Program-made: the position numbers and the translations under genes | Notes under the pieces: model-generated | Told to the model about the DNA's origin: nothing | The model's database searches: none | Seen by the model: the letters and a program-made list of their open reading frames with translations, nothing else | From: Daphnia carinata | Taxonomy: Eukaryota > Arthropoda > Branchiopoda > Diplostraca > Daphniidae | DNA length: 64,000 nucleotides | NCBI RefSeq assembly: GCF_022539665.2 | Contig: NC_081337.1 | Span: 7,974,679 to 8,038,678 of the forward strand | Reading direction: 5' to 3' | Shown: one piece after another, positions 53,289-64,000 of the stretch | How the letters are laid out: every line of letters starts with the position of its first letter | Position numbering within the stretch: position 1 is the stretch's first letter

Positions 53289-55650
53289 CAGTTGATTGTG
53301 TGGCCTTCTGACAACAGTGGGTCGATTCTCCCCCCCCCCCCTCCCCCTCCCACTCAACAAATGCACGTTTTAAAAGATCGGACTGGGCTATTTTGAGAAG
53401 AAGATGGTGCAGGGACCCCGATGATCGACGGGAGAAGGCTGGGCGCAAAGCATTATACCGGGCAAACAATATATCCTCTGATGAATGTCTCTAGACTCTA
53501 CGCCACACGCGGATGTTTGGCAGCAAATAGAATAGAAAGAATAAAGAAGAGAAGAAGAAGAAGAAGAAAAAAAAAGGAGCAGTAGCGAAGGGGCATAAAT
53601 AAGATCACTATATAATAGCATGTACACCGCATCGTCCGCATCCAGTAGAGAGCGGGCGGCTGGGAACCGGTGTTGGGGCGTGATGATTAAGCCCAACACA
53701 CGCAGCCCTACAAAACCAACGGTGCAGTCCCCCCCCCCCCCCCCCTCGCATGCAGACTAACAAGAGACTGTAGGCTTTTTTTTTTTCTTCTTCTTCTTCT
53801 CTTGGGGATTTTCGATTTCTCGATTGAACTTTTACATCTTCTTTTCGTGTATTGCGTCCGCTTTTATAGCCACGTCGCGTCCGAAAATGTTTTTTTTTGT
53901 CGTAGAGACCCGATGTTACGTAAAGGTGAAAGATGGTGTCGTTGAACTGTTACGCGTTGCCATTGATCGAATCTCGATCATTTTGTTCTTTTTCTTTAGT
54001 CCTTTTGAATTGTCTAAATGATAGACAGAAAGTGATGCTCATTGCGAATGAACGTCATCGACTTGGTATCTTTTTGTGGGTGTGTTTGTCTAAGAAAACA
54101 AGAAAGCAAAAGCGACATCTGGCAAGTTATCGAAAACGAAATGGCTGCGCTGTTTCTTGTTTTATTTGTTTTGTTTGTTTTTTTTTCCCTCTGTGTTTTA
54201 TCTTTAATTCTTCTTAGATTCGCATTAGAGACATACGCCACGGAAGCAAGGATCTATGTTCTCACCGTAAGTGAGAAGGATGACTCTCTGGCCAGACCTT
54301 TTGGCTTTTGATTCGGCCTTGTTTTCTCGTGACGGTTTAGTTTGGGGTCTCGGCAACGCGTGCACCAATGAATGTATGGCCGGCAACAGCTCTAAAAGGC
54401 GATAAATTTCCTTACGGTGACTTTTTGTTCGCCAAAGAAGAGGCGTAACATTTTTTTGTTTGATTTTTTTTTTTTTTTTTTTTAAAGAAGAAAAGCAAAT
54501 AAGAGCAAACTCGGGTGCGCGTAGCGTGGACCTGCCAGTCGTAAAAAGAGGGAAGTAGGAAATTGAGAGAGAAAGAGCCGGATGCGTGTTGATTTTCAAC
54601 GCCAAAGTCACGTGATATGCATAACTGATGATGCACCATTGTGTCTGTCTCGATCGTCTTTACGTATATGCTTTAGCCAAACACACACGTAAGGAAAGAG
54701 AGGGCGAGAGAGAGATGGGAGACAAGAGAGAAGGTAACAATGCTCCGCAAATTGTATGGCGCCCAAGTTGCCCTCGCCACCACGGCTATCTCTCTTTGTA
54801 GTCTATAGTATAATTCTTCTCTTATATAATGTAGAATATTCTACAGACAACTAAGGATAACCGACAAGCCCTCGAAATTCTGGCCTCGATCCTATTTGTC
54901 TTTCTCGCGTGTTTAAACTGTAACTGAAATTACAAACGAATTTGAGATTCAAATTGGGGATTGACGCGTTTGCTTTTAACCCTTTCAATAAAATTTTCAA
55001 TTCGCCATTTCGATCATCAGATTCTTCTGTTAAAATTGAGAGATAACGTTTTGCAGACGTTAAATATCAGAGTCTAACAAGAGAAGTTAAACTGAACGAA
55101 AGAGGAAAAACTTTGGCCTAACAAACTTCATTTTATCATCCAAAACAACAGCAAAATTGATGAATAGGATCTTATCTTGAAGGGAAAAAAAAATTATTCC
55201 TTATGTTGATTTGACTGAGCATCTGATACCAACGAAAGGGCATATCAAACTTGTTGGACTCCATCATCCCCCAAACTCTTGGCGCTTTTCTGTTTCGTGT
55301 CAACTTGTTATTTTAATAGCCTCCTTGATAAACTAGGCTAACGTTTCAAACTGCGATTCTCCAACTTGTTAGAAATCTACAAGTCAAATTTTTCAAATCA
55401 AACAAAAAAAGAAATTTAAAAACGAGTAAAAATAAAGGTGAATAGGGAACGAAAATAATGCTCGTATTGAACATCAGTTCCGACTGGCGGCTCGGGGGAT
55501 GCGCATCATCGCCCCCAACGTTGTAGACGGATAACTTTTTTAACAGCCTAATTAAATGAAAGGTATCCATCACTATACAAGTCTGCGCTACACCCGCATA
55601 AAAAATCCAAACTCTTCTAATAACGAGCGCTTTTCTTGTTTTATTTTTGG

Positions 55651-55679
55651 CCCCCCCCCCCCCCCTTTTTTTTTTTTTT
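55651..55679 (+). repeat. C15-T14 homopolymer junction
   Basis: Fifteen C followed directly by fourteen T give a 29-nt pure pyrimidine strand, a possible triplex former. Confidence 0.85.
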
Positions 55680-58600
55680 GTATTCCACGCTGAAAAATTT
55701 ATGATCTGCAGGCATTGCGAATTGATTTTGTGCGCATCGAATCTCTAGCCGAAAGGGCGCGGGCGAATGAACGATCGCCAAAACTGAGAATCTGTAATTA
55801 TTAGCACAGGTATACGCGCAGTTGTAGGATACGAGAAACGTTGACACATGCATTGATGATGGGACGACTTTCCAAGATTGGGCCCCGTCACACCAATAAA
55901 ACACAAGCTGACAATGCAATTGTAGAAAGGGTTTTTGAGTCGGTGATGGCGAAGTTTCGGAATCTGAGAGCCTCCGGCGCGCGGAAGTGGCCCTCTCCGC
56001 TAACTGCGAGTAGACCTTTTTGAATCGATGAGATTTTGTGGGAGAATTAATAGAAGCCCCACAACGACCAGCCGACAGTTATAAGCGACGGGCCTTGGCC
56101 AGGTTTACCTACTCTGCCATTTACCTTGTCCCATCAGGCATCATGAAATTTCTAAACCGTTGGCTGGGCGGAAGGAAAGGGGGCAAAGCGGATGTAGCCT
56201 CTAACCCTTCTGGCGTGCGCCCCTTTCCCGCATGAATGCCATGCATCTTCTAGTAACTCCTCTAAGGTCATAACTAGTGAAAACAAAAAGACAGAGATCG
56301 TTCGGAAGGTTTATTTCAAGCGGGTCCCATTCCAAACGGTAATATTTCATCGAGTCCCAAAACAAACACCCAAAGTGCCTTCAGCATTGCCGGACATTTC
56401 TGATGTCATTGCGCCCTTGTGCCGCCATGTTTTCGTTTATTTCAGACCGCGTTTGCCCAATATGCCCCCCCCGCATTGTTGTTCGTAATCTGTCCGTTTG
56501 CCCACTCCATAAAGAGCTCGTTCAATAATTCACAATAGTCCCAGATGAAGTTTTTTTTTTTGTTTTGATTTTTGTTTTTCTTTCTTTCTTACCTTTGATA
56601 TCGGTCTGACAGTTTGCGTGTATCTGTCCGTCTGCTGTCACCTGCTCACGCCCGCCATAGGCCCCCTGGCGTTTCCTCTTGACAGCGGACGGAAGGCCAT
56701 TCCCTCCAATCAGCGTTTCTATCAACGACATTTGCTCATGGAATATTGAAATAAAGACAGGGACTATCTATCCTCTCTCTCTTTCTCTTGATGGCTGACA
56801 CATCTCTCCCCTATTCCAGCACAATCTTGTTCACCTTTCTAACCTGCCATCCGAACCATTTGCTTCTTTTTTTTTTTTTTATCATCGGCGTTTCTCTCTC
56901 TCACTCGCCTTTGCCTTTTTTTTATTTTGTTTTAATGTTATCTTTTCTAGATATATCGTCCACCTTTATATCTTATTGATAGTATCCAATGAAAATCCGA
57001 TGGCTATGTATATCGTATACAGGCTAAAAGGTTATGTATTTGATTGACCGTTATCCTTTTTTTCTTCTTCTTGTACGTTCAACAAAACGCTGATCGTATG
57101 AATGTTTGAATTCAGTCTTTTATTTGGACAACAACTGGAGATAATCGTTGTTGTTCAGATACTTTAGCCTTGTGTATACGTTATTTATGGCTGGAGCTAG
57201 CAAAAAAGTGAGACGGGCGAAAAACAAATGATGAATGGCTGTAGAAATATCGTCCGTAAAGGCTACAACAAAAAGAGACGTAGCGCCCGAAAAAGTCGCC
57301 GACAATTAGACGGAGGATACAGCATCGCATCGAAACAAGCAAGAGAGGGATCTACTGTATATATATAACGCGCGCAGGCAATTTGTCTCCATTAACTGTA
57401 TAACAACGCCCAACTGGACGGAGAGGGGGGGAGAGAAAAGGGTGATGTCTGAGGCGTGGAGAAAAACGGGACACAAATGGCGACGACGATCATCTCGAAT
57501 GTGGATCAAAAAGCCATCCGCACATGAATCCAGTGTTTAAATTTTATTGCCGATTCGGTTCCATGCCGGTATATTTGTATAAATATTTTTTTTTTTTATT
57601 AACCTGTGGGTTGTGCTTCCCGACGTGGAAATAGAGGATATCCTCCCACACACGCAAAAATTCACGAAACGATAGATGGGGGAGGGGGGGGGGATTTAGC
57701 CCTCTGGGTCTGGAAGAGGGGAAGAGTCTTTCAGTTCCGTGTTAGGATGAACTGAAGAGACATAAAGAGAGGGAACACGCAAGAGCTAGCGCTAACTAAC
57801 TCGACGTTAATTAATGACCTGAACCCCCCTCCCCCCCCCCCTCTTTTGTAATAGTACGGTACATCCCTAGCGGAAGGGCATACATCATAGGGCTTTGCCA
57901 CCTATTTTTTTTTTTTTTCAGGCAATGCCTTGCCGTATATGTACCGTTAACTGGCTTCCTATGGACACGGCGGGTCCAACGCGTTTTACGTGGGCGTGCG
58001 GCTGCAATGTATATACCTTTTTTAAATATTTTTTACGGAGAACGAGAATGAAGGGTTTCATTGTAGATCTCAGTCCTAATCTTAGTTCAATGGAAATTAT
58101 CCTTTCAACCGTAAACAGAATTTTTTTTTTTTCCCTGCCGTTTTGCATAGGGAAGAAACGGATGGGTCTACATAGTACAACGCTATTGAGCATCAATGCT
58201 GTTGGCGTGCTGCGCTAATTAGGGACTTTGACTCTCTCTCTGCGCTCAATTGTTTCGTTGTTACGTTTCAAGGATCACACAGAACGCTGGTGATCCTGTC
58301 TTTCGTCTTGAAAGAGAAAGAAAAGGGCGGTCGATTTGAATGTCTTTGTGCAAAGTGTTGAGGTGTATCACGTTGGCACGTGTGTGACTCGTAGGACGTC
58401 GAAAACCAGGGACACCGAAAAAGTATGAAAAGTGAGACACATGACTTATTTACTCTAATATGTAAGGCACTGTTGCATCACCCGGCAACAACAGCTGTAG
58501 ACATCAACTTTGAAAAGTGCGTGGACGAAATAGGGAAAGGCACGCCACAGATAAGAAGCGACGTGTAATATGAACAACAGTCTCAACTTGATCACAAAAA

Positions 58601-59271
58601 AAAAAAAAGAAAAGTTTCGTTTTTTTTTCCTAAAAAGTGGGAAGCAACACCCTGGTTCTTGAAATCGGCGGGACAAAGTTATCCCCTTCTTATTATTTTT
58701 TTTTTTGGACATCATCACTGCCACTCGACTTTGTGTGTGTGTGTTGTATTCCTGCCCATTACTTATTTGACAATATCTCGTACCATCATATTTTTTTTTT
58801 GTTGGCCACATTTCTATTCTTGCAATCAAAATCGAGTTTGCACCAAGTGGCATTGCTTTTACGCTGTCGTCATCACAGCCTATTAGACGCAGTTGACGAC
58901 GGAATTGCGCAATCAGCCGGAAACGATATCCCCCACGCTATCCGATCCATAAGCGTTCCGCCTTGCGAGGGAGTGCGGTGCGTGATGGGATGATCTGACC
59001 AGGTGTACAGCGCTGAAAATCTCAAATGAAAAGAAAAGCTTTCACGTCAATCAAAAGCGGGGCGAAAGAGAAAAGAGTTCGGGATCAAATGTATTCACCT
59101 GTGGGCAGATCTTCAACTAAACCCGTTCCCCCTCCTAGATGCACCTTTTCTTTAGCTGCTTCTCTCTCTTTATCTATAAGAGAGAGCTCTTGAAGCTCCT
59201 TATTAACGACACCCCACTTTCCCGTGTGTACATCTATACCTTAGATGGATATAGTACGTCATCACCTCACC

Positions 59272-59275
<4 letters not shown>

Positions 59276-59326
<51 letters not shown>
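59276..59326 (+). repeat. (GA)n microsatellite
   Basis: A 51-nt uninterrupted GA run. GAGA-factor-type proteins bind such sequence in arthropods, so it may have a chromatin role, but it may also be a neutral microsatellite. Confidence 0.9.
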
Positions 59327-59331
<5 letters not shown>

Positions 59332-61059
59332 CGCTCTGCTCATTAGCTGGCGTCCCTCTTTTCTTTTTGCTTTTGCCCGCTTTTGGCGTACAATGGTCCG
59401 TGCTTGTATCCGGGGAATTAATCAGAAGCAACGAGCGCAGCATTAGCATCAAAACATGGTCGTATGCTGCGATGCGTTCATTCAAATCGGCGATTTTATT
59501 TATATATTTTTTCCTAGTGAGAAGGGGAAGATGAAATAATAATTGCACTAGGATTTATACGGAAGAAATCTAGAAATTCATTTAAGACAGAGATTTTTCA
59601 AATTGAAAATTATCGTTTAAAATCTGAATTGTAGAATACGATTTGCGTTCCGTCAGGGTGTTTCGTGTTCCTATTGCGGCTGTCATAATCCGCAGTTGCA
59701 CCATTCATCAATACCCCGCCCGGGCAGAGCGTCTTTGCCACTTTCTCTCGCTCCGCTTAAATTGAGAAGATTTCATAGCAGTGAAAACTAGAAGACGGGA
59801 GACATGATGAGCGTCTCGGAAATTTGCGACACCATTTCCCCCAAGGCACATGTGTACTTAATCTCTTGTACGATTAACCCCAACACCCATACGCATCGTA
59901 TCAAAGCACTCAATGCTTACGAACGTGGCAGGTGTTGAGGATTCTGTAATATCGCACTGCAGATGGTACTGCTCAACAGGTATTTCTTCGTTTCACCGTA
60001 AACTTTCACTAAAAATTCAGTTAATTCAAATAAATCCATTTTGAGAACTGCCTCCCACTATATCTCATGCCATTATTGACAGGCAGTTAGCAAGGGTAGA
60101 CGTCGGTGTATGTAAACCTTATAGCCCGTTGAATTTCAAATAGCCAACTTGATTAGCTGCGCTAATAATAAAAAATGTTTTTCTTTTTCTTTTTGCGATC
60201 GTCGTCCAACATGTACTGCGTCCTGACTGTGCATTTGAAACGGATGTCTTAACACTTTTTTGCAGGACGGGGGCAAATGGTACAATAATTCTTGTTCAAT
60301 GGCCAACGTGAGTGGAATCCAATTGAAAATGGCGTTGGCTTCGATGTCGTTACCCGTTTTATATTGCGATGTAGTGCGTCTAGACGGCAAGACGGGGGCC
60401 AGGGATTGTCGAGAAGTCTTTATACTAGAGTGCGCCGTAGGTGACAAAAGGGAAAATCACAACTTCGAGGTGGTTGGCCGCGTACAAAAGAAGGACCTCT
60501 GGACCTCAGGCACTGGCAGGACTTTAGTCAGAAACGTTGCTTTACTCTTTTATTATGATTTCAAAGCTTCCTTTTTTTTTTTCAAAAGTATTTCGCTTAG
60601 TTTGCTTTCGATCATTGGGGGCAACACCCCGGTCGTTTTGTTCGACTCCGCCATGAGTGTTTTTCAGTTGATTTCGATTTGTTTGGACTGGCCATTTTGA
60701 ACTGAGGGTCGCCCCCTTTTTTTTCCGGGAAACCACTGTTTGTTACATTCTAGTCGCCCTCGAGATTATCGGGAATCTATGGCTAGAAAGAGAATAGCTG
60801 TGGGGGAAGGGAGCAAAGTCTAGCAATAGCTATTGTGTGAAAAAGAGGCTCACTGTGGAGAGAGGGAAATATCATCAGACAGAAAGAGAAGAGCAACACA
60901 ACAGGAACAACATCGGCAATGGGGAGAAAAGAAGAGAAAGTACCTTAGGAACAGCGCTCTGATGCATGCTGGGCCTTTTTGCCGGCCCCTTTTCTTGCTG
61001 GCCTGTCCGATAATAACACTCCCGCGAGACAAGTGGCCGCGTGATGTTAAAATAGACGG

Positions 61060-61086
61060 CACACACACACACACACGCGCGCGCGT
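61060..61086 (+). repeat. (CA)n-(CG)n alternating tract
   Basis: Twenty-seven nt of strict pyrimidine-purine alternation: CA repeats passing directly into CG repeats. This is the composition that favours left-handed Z-DNA. Confidence 0.85.
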
Positions 61087-63233
61087 TAGAGTTGTACATA
61101 GAAAATAATACAAGCGCAATAACACATACACACAAGATATTTTCTCTCGACGTCTGTGTTGCTTTCCCGTTTGATCATGTCGGTTTCACTTTATTCCAAA
61201 CTGCCTGCTAGACGTGAAAGCCTTTAACGCGTTAACTGTTTTATTCTTTCATTCTTCTTTACGTGTATTTTATCGCTTAAAAAACATTTGGCGCTATTTA
61301 AGAGTTTTATCTTTCTCTTCAGATTGAAAAGGGCAGCAAAATTTAAACGGGCCGCTTTCTAATTCACTTCATTATCTAATAATAAATAACAGTCTGAAAA
61401 ACATCGTTCTTTACTGTTGTAGAAAAAGACGTTCTCCACTTGCTCAACGCCAGGAAGCTTTTGCCGGCATCTATTTATACGTACGATATATTTTTTAAAA
61501 ACGCTCTTTGATCGCTTTGTATCAATCTCTTATAACATATAACGATGGTCCCCTATCTTCTTTTTATTTAAACGCGTAAAGTTTGGCTCGATTGAAGGAG
61601 GTAGTTCAGATCGTCAGCCGTTGGTCGATCGGTCAAGACGATTATATTGTACACGCCGAAATTTTTGCTATCAAACTTTCTTTCTCGTCTCGTTCAGTGG
61701 TATGAATATTACAACAAGCAAAGAGGGAGGCAAAAATAAAAAAAAAAAAAGGCTGCGTAGGAGGAAGAGCCAGAAGATTCATCTTATACATTGAGGACGA
61801 CGTCCAGCCAAACTCGCTTCGGACAGGGGGATTTTGATTCTATTGAAGGCTCATTCTTTTTTCTTTTCCCCGATGCAGTAGTAGATGATTCCCTATTCAT
61901 CGTCGTCTGCCCCGAGTTCCGCATGAAATTTGCAAGTGAAATCGTTTTGTGGTCGACTGTATACATCCTTGATGGCTATACATATAGATAGTTTTGGGCC
62001 AAGTCAAGTATTCATCTCGGTATTATCATTGTCGTATCATTCGTCAATTTCTTCAACATTTCCTTCTCTTTTTTTTTTTTTCTTCCTCACCCCCTCCCGT
62101 GTATCCGCTACACGCAAATATGGCGACATACGCAACGCCTACACATCACCTTTATAGCAATCATATTTGAATTAAATGTATACGTTTTTGTATTGATGTG
62201 TACGCCTTTCCCTCCGGGAATGAACGCTATCCAAACCGACGACTTTCAGTGTGTATAGACTGCATGAATATCGAGCCATCATCATCCATTCTATCTTTTT
62301 TTTCCCTGAAAAAAAAAGGGAAAATCATAAAAAAAAATACAGGGCGGATGGAGATGGTGGCAGCTCGAATTCAATTAAAGTCAGGTCAGCTCTGTCTCTC
62401 GTATATATAAAGTCAGAACATTCGCATTTTGCTCCCGTTTCTCCGCGGTTCGTCATCTATGTATGCATCGTAGCCCCAAAAGTTTGCAAGTTGCTTAACT
62501 CTCGGTCCGTGATGTTCCAGCACGAGCGACCGAACGCTCTTTTCCGTTCTTCATCCCCTTTCCCCCCTTAACCCCTCTCTCTCTCTTTTCATGGTCCTAG
62601 AGAAAGAAAAGACCTCTCGTTCCCAGTGGCTTTCCTAGTGAATTTTTTTTTTTTCTTGTATCGACATCATTCAGCTACTAAGGGCTAGCATATGTAAATG
62701 GGATGGCCTCCCTCACCAGCGGAATGGATTACGGATTTTAGTTGCCAATCGAATCAGACATTTTTTGAATGTTATTTTTATGTTTTTTTTTCCCCTGTTC
62801 TTTATTTGCTTCTTGTAGTTTTTTTTTTTATCGGGTCACCGCAGTCTTTTCTTTTCCTAACCCACGACCATCCGCTTTATTTGATTTCATTTTTATTCGT
62901 GCATGTAAGAGCCCAGGGTCGAAAGGGAAAAGGGCGGCCAATTTGAATATATCAAGACCAACATCAACGCGGTTTTCTAACTGATGCATTTTGTTGGTGG
63001 ACAGGACAAGTAAGAGAGTCCACTGGTGATGGTACAAAATCGAATTAGAACAGAGTTTTACTGTTATTTTATTTTATTTGTATCGCTTTTTTTTATCTCT
63101 TTTTATATGGACATGTTCCTCCTGTCCCTTGCCGACGGCTCTGTTGGTTTGCCGCGCACATGAATTCACCGCCTAACTTGAAAAACAATCAAATAGACGA
63201 AAGACATGTAACGTCGTACGCAAATTTCACTGT

Positions 63234-63250
63234 ACACACACACACACACA
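63234..63250 (+). repeat. (CA)n microsatellite
   Basis: Short run of CA dinucleotides in otherwise non-coding DNA. Confidence 0.8.
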
Positions 63251-64000
63251 TACAAGCGTACATGGAAGAAGCCACTTTTTACGATGCTCAAGTGCCATCC
63301 GCTCGTCCGATGAATTCTATTCCTTTCGGTTGCTTTCTCGGGACTCGATGGACCGAACGAAGGACCTCTCCCTCCCGCTTTGTCAACTCAAAGGTCAATC
63401 AGGAAACATGGAGGATGGGGATTAGTTGGGGTCTTTTTTTTTTTTTTTTTGGTTCGTTTTGGTGACGAGCTGAATAGTCAATCAAGACGTTATGATCGAC
63501 TTTGGGTCCCGCTTAGGGTCCCTTTATTTCCCCCGTTTTTGTTTCGCCTCCCGTTGCGGACAGTTCCTTGCGGCCAACTTTTGAAAACGTTTTATGGTTT
63601 AAAATCCAGTTTTGAATTTGATGCGCTTGTCTGTCGGCTATTTTCTCTCCAATCACTTTCGATATATTATTATCGATCGTTAATGGGTCCTATCTTTTGA
63701 ATTGCCGAGCATAAATTCCACGGTGGATGCATCGAATATAACGGTGCTGTGTCCATACAAATATTGGTTACTATTACATGATTTCCAATTCACATGTCCA
63801 ACCGGTCTTAAAACTTTGGTTTTCAAGTCCTCCTGCACCATCGTTCGTATGTGCATCTCTTTTTTTTTTTCAAGCTAAAGTTACATTGGCTTTAAAAGCA
63901 TCGGGAATTTACCATCGGTTTGGTGGTGATGCATCAGGCTTCTTGCCCGTATTTTGTCGTGCTCGTGTCTATGTTTGTTTGTGCAGCATTTTATTACAGA

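Larger units (their letters stand above)
53289..64000. other. Mostly non-coding right flank with weak exon candidates
   Basis: Two weak candidates are present. The first is 57921-58009, after a T-rich CAG acceptor, which reads AMPCRICTVNW and later FTWACGCN with a GTATAT donor. The second is an open plus-strand frame at 60260-60700 (146 codons) beginning at a TTTTTTGCAG acceptor and holding a GTGAGT donor after MAN at 60307. Neither has family support. Long C runs lie at 53330-53341, 53729-53745, 55651-55665 and 57831-57841. Microsatellites are described separately. Confidence 0.35.

Noticed and set aside
59139-59534. Plus-strand frame of 131 codons
   Set aside because: Openness is caused by the GA microsatellite (Arg-Glu repeats).

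Overview
The window looks like arthropod nuclear DNA, most likely from a branchiopod crustacean such as Daphnia. That is an inference from short spliced introns (mostly 55-110 nt), moderate AT richness, many simple repeats, and the relatedness of the proteins. There is no sign of prokaryotic or viral gene organisation. All six confidently recognised genes lie on the minus strand. I rebuilt their exons by hand from reading frame, GT/AG sites, phase and family similarity.

Left part (1-12.3 kb) is gene-dense. From low to high coordinate it holds eIF3e (translation initiation), a PCMTD-type isoaspartyl-methyltransferase-like SOCS-box protein, the proteasome lid subunit PSMD7/Rpn8, a possible small single-pass membrane protein, and a neuropeptide F/Y-type GPCR. 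The first three are housekeeping genes for protein synthesis, damaged-protein recognition and protein degradation. I see no evidence that they are co-transcribed.

Middle part: about 12.3-22.9 kb has no convincing intact gene but contains decayed coding-like fragments near 18.2-19.2 kb. MED10 (Mediator middle module) lies at 22.9-23.5 kb. A large MYT1/ST18-type CCHHC zinc-finger transcription factor fills 26.1-34.4 kb. It has nine coding exons, three zinc fingers and very long Gln/His/Ser/Ala-rich stretches.

Right part (34.4-64 kb) is mostly non-coding and rich in long poly-C/poly-G runs and microsatellites. It contains one plausible plus-strand gene start, with two phase-compatible exons at 39.6 and 41.9 kb. 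Several weaker exon candidates follow at 44.1, 53.1, 57.9 and 60.3 kb, and they may belong to a long-intron gene running off the right edge.

I found no CRISPR array, no rRNA or tRNA gene and no intact transposon. No clearly novel system is evident. The best leads are the unannotated plus-strand gene, the small membrane-protein locus, and a set of A-rich splice acceptors that homology or phase seems to force.
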